DNA from: Kiritimatiellia bacterium
GTDB taxonomy: Bacteria > Verrucomicrobiota > Kiritimatiellia > RFP12 > UBA1067
Direction: 5' to 3'
Assembly (NCBI GenBank): GCA_017999015.1
Contig: JAGOBZ010000090.1
Coordinates: 1-9,954 of the forward strand
Length of the DNA stretch: 9,954 bases
The translations under genes and the position numbers were made by a program. Of the stretch, positions 1 to 6,763 are shown in pieces; positions within the stretch are counted from its first letter, which is position 1; each line of letters begins with the position of its first letter. The notes under the pieces are model-generated. The model did no database searches and had not been told where the DNA came from. It saw only the letters and a list, made by a program, of their open reading frames with translations.

Positions 1-1
1 T

Positions 2-2158
2 CTGGCGGAAGCTGTTACGTATACGCCCGCATGGTTGAGCGTATCCCCCGTTACGGGTGGAAACGTGACACCGGGCGCTTGGTCAAACATCACGGTCACG
101 GCAAATGCGGGCACGCTGGCCGCAGGTATCTACGACGGGATGATCAGTGTCCGTTGTAACGACCGCGCCACACCCGTCACGAATGTGCCGGTCACGATGG
201 TGATCCTGCAGGACAACCTTGCTGTTCAACCTTTGGATGCTTTCGTGTCTAGCGGTTACACGGGAGGCCCCTTCAGTCCTGCCGATGTGACTTATACCCT
301 AAGCAACACGGGACCGGTCGCGCTCGCATGGACGGCGACCGGCAGCCAGCCGTGGGTGGCCGTGTCGCCGGCCGGCGGAGCGCTTGCGGCGGGACAAACG
401 GTGCAGGTGACCGTTTCTCTGAATGCGGAAACAGGACTGTTGTCGCCGGGCGAGTATATGGACAACGTGGTTTTCTCCAATGTCTCCAGCACGGCGTCGC
501 AGAGGCGAGGAGTGGAACTGACCGTGTTGGAGCGCGTGCTCGATCATTTTGAGTGGGCACCGATCCCCTCAACACAATACGTCGGTGAACCTTTCGGTGT
601 GACGGTTAAGGCCGTTGACCCCTCCGGCAGTATCTATTCCAACTTCACGGGTACGGTTTCACTATATGCACCAAAGGGTATTGCTTCGCAGCAGGACGTT
701 CTGGACGGAACGACAGACTGGGGCTTCCCCATGCACACCTTCTACGAGGATGCGCGCACGCAGGTGATTTACCTGAACAGTGAATTGGGTGCGTCCGGTC
801 TGCTGACAAGCCTTTCCCTCTACGTAAGTGATGCTCCCGGACAAACAATGAACGCTTGGACGATCCGGCTGAAACACACGCTACTGTCCGGTTATAGCAG
901 TGACACAAGACGGTGGGAAACGAATGATTGGATCGTTGTACTTCAGACGAACATGGCCATTCAATCAACCGGTTGGGTCAAGTTCGACTTCACAACGCCT
1001 TTCGTCTACAACGGGACGGACAATCTGCTTGTGGACTTTAGCTACAATAACAATACCTGGTCATCATCGGGAAATTGCTGGTCCACAAGCGTGTCAACAA
1101 ATCGGAGCCTTTATTACCGGACCGACAGTGGGTTTGGTGATCCGCTCACATGGTCTGGAACCACGCCGTTTGGCACAATCACCAACACAGTTCCTGCCAT
1201 GAGAATTGATCGAATTGACCTTGTGCCCATAGCGCCCCAAGAGACGGGGCCTTTCGTGAATGGTGTCTGGACCGGCAATCTGACGGTATCGGAATGCGGC
1301 TCGAATGTCGTGCTGATTGCCCAGAGTCCAACAGGGCATCAAGCCCAGAGCAATCCAATTGACGTGTTGGAGCGTCTCATCGGGTTGCCCCAGGCGTTGG
1401 ACAATGAAACGGTCGCGTGGACGACCGCAGGGGCGGCTGATTGGAGGGGTCGTGTCGTGGTCACGCATGACGGCGTGGACGCTGCGCAGAGCGGAGCCAT
1501 CGATAATCGCGAGGCGTCGTGGTTGGAAACACAGGTTAGCGGACCTGGCGACGCGTCATTCTGGTGGCGCGTCTCGTCCGAAGCCGACTGGGACTGGCTC
1601 GAGTTTTATGTGGATGGTGTTCTGGCGGATCGCATTACCGGCGAGACCGGCTGGCTGCATAAAGTGCAGGCGTTGACAGCGGGCATGCATACGCTGCGCT
1701 GGCGCTATGTCAAGGACGGTGCGGACATTGATCCTGTCGGGCAGGATTGCGGCTGGGTTGACCAATTCACCGGGCCCACGCAAGGCGGCCTGTTTTCGGA
1801 CTGGCTGTTGCAGTACGGGTTGCCGACGAACGGCTCTGCCGACTACAGCGACACGGATGGCGACGGCATGAACAACTGGGAGGAGTGGATCGCCGGGACG
1901 GTGCCGACTAACGGTCTTTCGCTCTTGCAGCTCGAGGATGTTACGCCGGCTGGCGGTGCGGGCGATTTCCGTGTCCGCTGGCAGAGTGTACCGGGCAAAC
2001 TCTATTGGGTCGGGAGCTGTGATGCGCTCACCTATCCGATTTTCTTCACTCCATTCGTGTCAAACGTACTCGGTGAGGCGGGAAGCACGGAAGTGCTCGA
2101 CGCCCGACCGTCAGCCAGCGGCACACGTTTCTATCGCGTCGGCGTGCAACAGGATTAG
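2..2158 (+). CDS. Secreted multidomain adhesin-like protein, C-terminal 718 residues (5' end outside window)
   Basis: The frame is open from base 2, so this is the end of a longer protein; TTG at 35 is internal to a domain and is not a real start. Residue numbers here count that TTG codon as 1. Seen: a BACON/Ig-like module (WLSVSP at the edge, to about residue 57); a second such module (61-166, WVAVSP at 107-112); an Ig-like module whose halves (168-212 and 399-446) flank a roughly 185-residue beta-rich module; a concanavalin/MAM-like sheet domain (448-580, with SFWWRVSSEADWDWLEFYVDG-type core and GWVDQ end); an EF-hand/thrombospondin-3-like loop DTDGDGMNNWEE (606-617); and a C-terminal beta domain ending FYRVGVQQD. 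This order is typical of very large secreted PVC proteins. No catalytic domain, membrane anchor or sorting motif is visible. Likely role (inference): extracellular binding or adhesion. The central module (nt 671-1228) has lower third-position GC than its flanks. Function of the missing N-terminus is unknown. Confidence 0.85.
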   Translation: MAEAVTYTPAWLSVSPVTGGNVTPGAWSNITVTANAGTLAAGIYDGMISVRCNDRATPVTNVPVTMVILQDNLAVQPLDAFVSSGYTGGPFSPADVTYTLSNTGPVALAWTATGSQPWVAVSPAGGALAAGQTVQVTVSLNAETGLLSPGEYMDNVVFSNVSSTASQRRGVELTVLERVLDHFEWAPIPSTQYVGEPFGVTVKAVDPSGSIYSNFTGTVSLYAPKGIASQQDVLDGTTDWGFPMHTFYEDARTQVIYLNSELGASGLLTSLSLYVSDAPGQTMNAWTIRLKHTLLSGYSSDTRRWETNDWIVVLQTNMAIQSTGWVKFDFTTPFVYNGTDNLLVDFSYNNNTWSSSGNCWSTSVSTNRSLYYRTDSGFGDPLTWSGTTPFGTITNTVPAMRIDRIDLVPIAPQETGPFVNGVWTGNLTVSECGSNVVLIAQSPTGHQAQSNPIDVLERLIGLPQALDNETVAWTTAGAADWRGRVVVTHDGVDAAQSGAIDNREASWLETQVSGPGDASFWWRVSSEADWDWLEFYVDGVLADRITGETGWLHKVQALTAGMHTLRWRYVKDGADIDPVGQDCGWVDQFTGPTQGGLFSDWLLQYGLPTNGSADYSDTDGDGMNNWEEWIAGTVPTNGLSLLQLEDVTPAGGAGDFRVRWQSVPGKLYWVGSCDALTYPIFFTPFVSNVLGEAGSTEVLDARPSASGTRFYRVGVQQD

Positions 2159-2322
2159 TGTCGAACGCGATCACGCTGGGTGACAAGGCGCAGACGATCA
2201 CGCTCATCAAAAACGTGGCCGATTCCCCGAGCGGCATGGAAACGGCCTTCAACGGCTGTCCGCCGCGCGGCATCGGCGCCGCGTCCGCGGCGGCGCCAAC
2301 CTCTGCCTCTGCGGCGAAATGA
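2158..2322 (+). CDS. Possible 54-aa ORF or C-terminal remnant of a lost gene
   Basis: A short frame starting at GTG 2158, which overlaps the TAG stop of the preceding gene by one base, and ending at TGA 2320-2322. Nearly every codon ends in G or C, as in the true genes here, so the stretch looks as if it was shaped as coding sequence. The peptide begins SNAITLGDKAQTITLIKNVA and ends in an Ala/Ser-rich tail. I do not recognise it. The frame differs from the preceding gene, so simple readthrough does not explain it. An AGGA at 2151-2154 is too close to the GTG to be a convincing ribosome site. The most likely reading is a decayed gene end; a coupled small protein is the alternative. Confidence 0.3.
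   Translation: MSNAITLGDKAQTITLIKNVADSPSGMETAFNGCPPRGIGAASAAAPTSASAAK
2275..2297. repeat. GC-rich perfect inverted repeat (8-bp stem, 7-nt loop)
   Basis: GGCGCCGC at 2275-2282 pairs exactly with GCGGCGCC at 2290-2297 around the loop GTCCGCG. It lies 117 bases after the stop of the first gene, inside the small coding-like stretch. No T-run follows on the + strand, so it is not a standard intrinsic terminator. It may stabilise the 3' end of the upstream message, or may only reflect the alanine-rich codons. Confidence 0.45.
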
Positions 2323-2561
2323 CGTTCGTTGCCATGTGTGAACGCCAGCCGACAGAAACGATCAGGGTATCGGGGCCAATTAAAAAAAACACGCGCCCGT
2401 CAACGGTCGGACGGAAAACTCCCGTCAGAATGCCGCTCCGCCATCATCTATCTTGAAACCCACCCCATTCGCGAAAAAGAATCATGCAATTCGTGAAGCA
2501 GAATGTCTTTTTATGGCTTAATCTGACGTGGGCATCCTAGCTGACCCCGAACCCGGCGACA

Positions 2562-2600
2562 CACCGAACCCTCGTTCACCTACGATTCATGGGTTCGGTG
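2562..2600. repeat. 10-bp perfect inverted repeat
   Basis: CACCGAACCC (2562-2571) and GGGTTCGGTG (2591-2600) are exact reverse complements separated by 19 bases. The core CCGAACCC also occurs as a direct copy at 2547-2554, 17 bases earlier, so the motif appears three times in 52 bases. It sits 47 bases beyond the stop of the minus-strand regulator. It could be a bidirectional terminator stem without a T-run, or a protein-binding site. Confidence 0.55.
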
Positions 2601-2609
2601 GTCGCTGAC

Positions 2610-2631
2610 GTTCTGCAATTAATGGCAGAAC
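2610..2631 (-). terminator. Candidate 3' hairpin of the AraC-family gene
   Basis: GTTCTGC (2610-2616) pairs with GCAGAAC (2625-2631) around an 8-base AT-rich loop. On the minus strand this stem begins 16 bases after the stop codon of the regulator, which suits a 3' end structure. No U-tract follows directly, so it is weak as an intrinsic terminator by itself; with the 2562-2600 stem it may form a tandem structure. Confidence 0.35.
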
Positions 2632-2646
2632 TTACGCTTATCTAAA

Positions 2647-3558
2647 TCACCCTCCGCTTCCCGGCTTTGCCCGGTTCTGCGCCCGCCACGCGCGCGGCGT
2701 GAGGCCGAAGGCGCGTTTGAAAGAGGTGGAAAAATGCTGCGGGGCACAAAAGCCCAGATCGAGCGCGATGCGCGTGAGCGGCATATCGGTTGAGGTCAGG
2801 CGGCGCTTGGCCTCCTCTAGGCGGCAGACGATCAGGAAGTGGGAGGGCGGCAGGCCGGTGTTCTGCTTGAAACGCGCCGTGAAGAGCGAGGGCGAGAGCC
2901 GGGCCGATCGGGCCAGTTCGTCGAGCGGGTAGTCTTTTTCGGGATGCGCGCGCATGCTGGCGATGATTGGCTCCACGCCTTTCACATGCACGGGGACGAT
3001 CGTGCGGGGCACGCAGTCGATCAAGGCCATCAGCACATGGATGCAGGCGCCGGTCAGACAGAAGGTGCGGTACGGCCCCGGGGGGCGGTCGTAGTGAATG
3101 AAGAGGTCGGCGAAGGCTTGCTTGACCCTGGCGGTGTCGGCGGTGATGCGGCTCGGCAAGGCGTTCAGTCTGGCGTGGAGGTCATGCGCCACGCCGGGCG
3201 GGAGATGCAGGAACGTCTCGCACGATTCAGGGTCGCGGAACATCATCCAGTAGTATTTTGTTCCGGCGGGGATGGTTTTCAGGCTGTGCTCGTCGTCGGG
3301 TTTGTTGACGAGCAGGTCGCCGGGCAGGATGCGGTTCTCCACGCCTTGGCTCACCAGAGTCAGCGCGCCGCGCAGGCAGAGGCCGATCTCGAAGCAGTCA
3401 GGGTGCCGGTGCAAGGCGTACGGCACGACATAGTGATCGAAACGGGTGCAGGCGATGACCGGCACTTCCGGCAGGCCCGCCTCCGCCAGATTCAGCACGC
3501 GCATCTGGCTGGTGTCGCGGTAAATGACATCCAGCGTCTTGTCGTGATAAAAAACCAT
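2647..3558 (-). CDS. AraC-family transcriptional regulator with N-terminal cupin sensor domain
   Basis: A 303-residue protein when started at the ATG complementary to 3556-3558. An upstream ATG at 3628-3630 adds 24 residues but has no ribosome site, while the chosen ATG has AAAGG nine bases upstream and starts the conserved fold. Residues about 45-95 form a cupin-like sugar-binding/dimerisation domain (HRHPDCFEIGLCLRG, then LPGDLLVNKPDDEHS), and residues about 196-295 the double helix-turn-helix domain. The first helix-turn-helix is at 212-231 (LDELARSARLSPSLFTARFK); the second is at 260-290 (LTRIALDLGFCAPQHFSTSF followed by KRAFGLTP). Length and order match sugar-responsive AraC/XylS regulators. 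It is divergent from the three-gene cluster and separated from it by a 241-base control region, so it probably activates that cluster in response to a sugar (inference). The ligand cannot be read from the sequence. Confidence 0.93.
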   Translation of the reverse strand: MVFYHDKTLDVIYRDTSQMRVLNLAEAGLPEVPVIACTRFDHYVVPYALHRHPDCFEIGLCLRGALTLVSQGVENRILPGDLLVNKPDDEHSLKTIPAGTKYYWMMFRDPESCETFLHLPPGVAHDLHARLNALPSRITADTARVKQAFADLFIHYDRPPGPYRTFCLTGACIHVLMALIDCVPRTIVPVHVKGVEPIIASMRAHPEKDYPLDELARSARLSPSLFTARFKQNTGLPPSHFLIVCRLEEAKRRLTSTDMPLTRIALDLGFCAPQHFSTSFKRAFGLTPRAWRAQNRAKPGSGG

Positions 3559-3729
3559 CGCCAAAAACCTTTGTTGCGGTAAGCTACCAAAAAGAAGGGG
3601 AAGGATGCAAACGGGGCGGCAGGATTTCATTTAAAATTTTGTTTTGTTTTCATTGAAGTTTTCTTGAAAGGGGTGTGATACGTTAAAAATATGAAGTGAG
3701 AAGAATTCGGCGGCGTTTAAGGCAGGCGG

Positions 3730-3749
3730 GCGCAGTTCACTCGCTGCGC
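3730..3749 (+). other. Small hairpin in the leader of the cluster
   Basis: GCGCAG (3730-3735) pairs with CTGCGC (3744-3749) around an 8-base loop, 50 bases before the first start codon. If transcription begins in the AT-rich block, this lies in the untranslated leader. It has no riboswitch-like complexity and may be chance. Confidence 0.25.
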
Positions 3750-3790
3750 GTAAGACAGGGCGATCCGGCGGGCGGTTGAAACAGTCAAGC

Positions 3791-3794
3791 GAGG
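3791..3794 (+). promoter_or_regulatory. Ribosome binding site fixing the start at 3800
   Basis: GAGG lies five bases before ATG 3800. This selects 3800 over the TTG at 3776, and the protein from 3800 begins directly with a signal peptide. Confidence 0.65.
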
Positions 3795-3799
3795 TCGAC

Positions 3800-6739
3800 A
3801 TGAATAGGCATGCAAAAGGGTTCATGGGTGTGGTCATCGGTGTGTCATGTTCCGTGCAGGCGGTGACGCGGACATGGCTCAGCAGCAAGGGCGGGGAGTG
3901 GACGAGCCCCGCAAACTGGTCGGACAGCACGATCCCCGGGGCGGGCGATACCGCCGATCTGTCCGCCGCGACGGGGACCGTCGACGTGGCGGAAAACATC
4001 GCCGTAGGGGCGATTCTCTACAACCCCGCCTTCAGCGGTACGACCAACACGCTGACGCTGCTGTCCGACACCGCGGCGTTGGGGTCGCGGTCGATCACGC
4101 TGACGACTGCGGCTCCGAGCCAGATCCAGATCGGCGAGGGTGCCCAACTGCTGTTCGACGCGGATCTCATCCCGACCGTGGACGTGGTCAAGGACGGGCG
4201 CGGCTCGCTGGTGATCAAGCGAAGGTTGGCTTCGGCCTACGAGGTCTCTCTGGCTGTCGTTCAGGGCAGTGTGGTGAACGAGGGCTCGATCGAGTACCCG
4301 GTCACGGATACATTGGTAGGGACTCTCGCGTCGGATACCGGGCCGGCCGCCGCGTTCGTGATGCGCGCTGGGTCGTCCTATGTCGGGGGCAACGCAACAG
4401 ACGTGATTTTCGGCAATGCCAGCGGTGCGCGTGCTGTGATCGCGCACGAGGGCGGCACGATCAATCTGACGCAGACCTCCTCCAGCGAGCCGTTCCTGAA
4501 CGGCTTCGTGGCAGGTTCGGAAAGCGTCTATACCATCTCGGGAGGTGAGCTGAATCTTTCGAACAAGCGACTCAACGTTGCCTATTTCGGCTCGGGGACC
4601 GTTAACCAGAGCGGCGGCAAGGTGCGTGCCAATCAGATTTACGTCACGCCGAACGAGAACAGCGGCAGCGCTGTGGGGGTCTACAATCTCACGGGCGGCG
4701 AACTGTGGCTGGGTTCTCTCGCCCGCGGTTATGACGCGAGCGGGACATCCGCGTTCAACCTGGGCGGCGGCCGCGTCTACCCGTTCAACGCCGGCTACGA
4801 GATCTGGGGCATCGGAAGCTTCACGTTGTCGGGGATCAACGGCCCGACACGCTTCTGCTCCGACGAGCAGGCGTCATACACGAGTGGTCTCTACAACCTC
4901 TCTGGCCCGGGCGGTATGATCAAAGAGGGCTCCGACACCCTGATCCTCGGCGGGACGCACACGTTCACCGGCCCGGTTATTGTCAGCAACGGTACGCTGC
5001 AGGTCGCGGGGACGATGAACGGTGCCAACGACGTGACGGTGGCGGGCGGGACGATGAGCATTCAGAACGTGGCGGTCAAGTTCAGGTCCCTGCGTGTCGC
5101 GGGCGGCGTGTTCGAGACGGTCGCGGGCAGCTCCGTTTCAATCGCGGGCGGCGCCGATCACTGGGTGCGCGTGTCGGGCGGCAGGTTCTTGATGCTGGGC
5201 GGCGACCTGCTGCTGTCCGTGGACGTATCCGGCACCGGCCTGATCGAACTGGGACAGGGCGTCGCGGCCTCGGTGCTGCGGCTTTCGGTGAACGGCACCG
5301 ATCTGGAGCCGGGCCTGTACACGGCCGCCAACTGCCCGGCGATCACGGGCGCGGGCACGCTGGCGGTCAAGATCTCGGGCAAGCCGATTGCCGACACCTT
5401 CACGCGCGCGGACGGTCCTGTCGCGAACGACAGCCTGGGCAGCACCGAGGCAGGCGGTGCCGACTGGCACGAATTCAAGGTAAACAATTTCACGGTCAAT
5501 GCCGCCTCGATCGAGAACGGCGAGCTGCGTCTCGGGGACGGCACCAGCGACCCCTGCCTGGCGGTGGCCTCGGCCTCCTGGCCAAGCGGCGTATTTTCGG
5601 CGCGCATGCGCTTCAACAAGGTCGACGGCAGCGGCGCGACGGTCAAGAACGGCTGCGGGTTGGTCATGCGGCGCGCCTTGGGCAGCCGGCTCGATATCGA
5701 AGCCGACATGGCGGGCTCGGTTTCCCTGCTGATGACCCCGGCGGGCGCGCTGTTCGTGCGCGAGAACGCGCTAGACACCAAATACGGCATGAACCCGTTC
5801 ACCGGGTCGCCGGATTTTTGGGTGTACGGCTCGGCTGGCTCGCTGCCCGCGAACATCAACGGGCTGCCGTTCGATGCCGACGGCGACGGTCGGCTGGGCG
5901 ACAGCGAGCCGTTCGATTTCCAAGCGATCCTCTCCGGCAGCCGGCTGCAGGTGCTGGTCAACGGCCAGCCGGTGATGGCCGCCAACGGGTTCGCGCCGGG
6001 TGATCCCGTGGCGGACAACTGCCCGGGGTTCTTCAAGAACCGGCTGGACAGCGGCGCGGCCGAAACGCACGATGCTCTTTTCGACAACTACTCGGTGACC
6101 AACCTGCCCTACGTGATCCGCCATATCGGCAAGTTCGACCCGAATGTCAGCGCGGCCCTGCCGGTCGAGAACTGGACGCAGGCAGGGGACGCCGGCGCGG
6201 TCGCGGTGGGACCGGTCACCGAGACGGTCGGCGGCGAGACGGTCGACGCGTGGAAGGTCGACGATGCCAGCGCCACGGCTTTCGCCTATTACTCGACGGC
6301 GCTCTCGGCGGCGGAGGCCGCATGGGTGAACACCAACCGTTGGCGCATGACGCTGCGGATGCGGGTGGTTGGCAGCAACGATGCCGCGGACTGGGGCGTG
6401 TGCGCCATTGTGGCGGGCAGCGGGAACTACACCCTGCTGTTCGGCAGCGACGCTTCCGGCAATGCGCAGGTCAGTTGCAACGGCGGGGCGGCGGTCACGG
6501 TGCCCGGGGGCAGCGTGTACCACACCTACACGCTGCAGTACAGTCCCGTGCATTCCCGGGCCAACCTGCACTGCGACGGCGAGCCGCTGGCGTTGTCGAT
6601 ACCTTGGGCCGAAGGCGGGGGCGACCGGTTGGTTTTCGGCGCCGGGGATTCCGCGCAGACCGGCTGTGCGCATTACGCGCTGGTCCAGTTCGAGTGTCTG
6701 CCGCAGCCGGTGCCCGGCACACTGTTGAAAGTTCGCTAG
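3800..6739 (+). CDS. Large secreted beta-repeat protein with autotransporter-associated strand repeat and two concanavalin-like domains
   Basis: 979 residues. Residues 1-21 form a signal peptide (MNRHAKGF, hydrophobic core, VQA cut site). Next is a module with TWLSSKGGEW and NW..STIPGAGDTA, typical at the start of PVC beta-helix proteins. About 70-370 is a beta-rich repeat region with recurring YTISGGEL / VNQSGGKV / YNLTGGEL units. Residues 369-403 match the autotransporter-associated beta-strand repeat (GPGGMIKEGSDTLILGG, then VSNGTLQVAG). About 530-769 is a concanavalin-like domain holding a perfect EF-hand-type loop DADGDGRLGDSE (692-703). About 771-967 is a second lectin-like jelly roll (from KFDPNVSAALPVENW). 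There is no C-terminal outer-membrane barrel, PEP-CTERM or other anchor; it ends GTLLKVR. No catalytic residues are evident. It is first in the cluster, 24 bases before the sialidase-like gene, so a glycan-binding or presenting role is inferred. Confidence 0.88.
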   Translation: MNRHAKGFMGVVIGVSCSVQAVTRTWLSSKGGEWTSPANWSDSTIPGAGDTADLSAATGTVDVAENIAVGAILYNPAFSGTTNTLTLLSDTAALGSRSITLTTAAPSQIQIGEGAQLLFDADLIPTVDVVKDGRGSLVIKRRLASAYEVSLAVVQGSVVNEGSIEYPVTDTLVGTLASDTGPAAAFVMRAGSSYVGGNATDVIFGNASGARAVIAHEGGTINLTQTSSSEPFLNGFVAGSESVYTISGGELNLSNKRLNVAYFGSGTVNQSGGKVRANQIYVTPNENSGSAVGVYNLTGGELWLGSLARGYDASGTSAFNLGGGRVYPFNAGYEIWGIGSFTLSGINGPTRFCSDEQASYTSGLYNLSGPGGMIKEGSDTLILGGTHTFTGPVIVSNGTLQVAGTMNGANDVTVAGGTMSIQNVAVKFRSLRVAGGVFETVAGSSVSIAGGADHWVRVSGGRFLMLGGDLLLSVDVSGTGLIELGQGVAASVLRLSVNGTDLEPGLYTAANCPAITGAGTLAVKISGKPIADTFTRADGPVANDSLGSTEAGGADWHEFKVNNFTVNAASIENGELRLGDGTSDPCLAVASASWPSGVFSARMRFNKVDGSGATVKNGCGLVMRRALGSRLDIEADMAGSVSLLMTPAGALFVRENALDTKYGMNPFTGSPDFWVYGSAGSLPANINGLPFDADGDGRLGDSEPFDFQAILSGSRLQVLVNGQPVMAANGFAPGDPVADNCPGFFKNRLDSGAAETHDALFDNYSVTNLPYVIRHIGKFDPNVSAALPVENWTQAGDAGAVAVGPVTETVGGETVDAWKVDDASATAFAYYSTALSAAEAAWVNTNRWRMTLRMRVVGSNDAADWGVCAIVAGSGNYTLLFGSDASGNAQVSCNGGAAVTVPGGSVYHTYTLQYSPVHSRANLHCDGEPLALSIPWAEGGGDRLVFGAGDSAQTGCAHYALVQFECLPQPVPGTLLKVR

Positions 6740-6750
6740 CAGGGTACGGC

Positions 6751-6757
6751 AAAGGAG
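6751..6757 (+). promoter_or_regulatory. Strong ribosome binding site of the sialidase-like gene
   Basis: AAAGGAG, six bases before ATG 6764, inside the 24-base gap after the previous stop. It is close to the ideal sequence and supports both the start choice and co-transcription. Confidence 0.85.
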
Positions 6758-6763
6758 TTCAAC

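Larger units (their letters stand above)
2323..2646. other. Non-coding stretch between convergent genes
   Basis: No convincing gene in either strand; GC is clearly lower than in the flanking genes and stops are frequent. It contains an A8 tract (2382-2389), which is a T8 run on the minus strand and so lies downstream of the regulator in its direction of transcription. It also has alternating CCGTC/GACGG/CCGTC elements (2397-2401, 2410-2414, 2422-2426) that could form two mutually exclusive 5-bp hairpins, and the inverted-repeat cluster at 2547-2631. As the region is tail-to-tail, transcription termination for both neighbours is the likely role. Confidence 0.6.
3559..3799. promoter_or_regulatory. 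Divergent control region between the AraC-type regulator and the three-gene cluster
   Basis: 241 bases separate the two divergent starts. The middle (about 3629-3695) is strikingly AT-rich against the high-GC background, including AAAATTTT (3633-3640) and repeated GTTTT units, and is the best place for both promoters. A weak sigma70-like pair on the + strand is TTGAAA (3664-3669) and AAAAAT (3685-3690), spacing 15. The alternative AAATAT (3687-3692) gives spacing 17. Neither is strong. Binding sites for the regulator probably lie here, but I see no clear repeated operator. Confidence 0.6.

Noticed and set aside
3559..3630. Extended N-terminus of the AraC-type regulator from ATG at 3628-3630
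   Set aside because: No ribosome site precedes it, the extra 24 residues lack family resemblance, and the downstream ATG has AAAGG at good spacing.
3776..3799. TTG start for the large secreted protein
   Set aside because: It would add eight residues before a clean signal peptide and lacks a ribosome site, whereas ATG 3800 has GAGG five bases upstream.
5158..6087. Second minus-strand open frame (about 309 codons) in the same gene
   Set aside because: Overlaps both the real gene and another antisense frame; Ser/Pro/Arg-rich composition is typical of an out-of-frame translation.
5771..6673. Long open frame on the minus strand (about 300 codons) inside the large secreted protein gene
   Set aside because: It is antisense to a gene with clear signal peptide and domains, is Arg/His/Val-rich without any recognisable motif, and is the usual mirror of high GC3 coding sequence.
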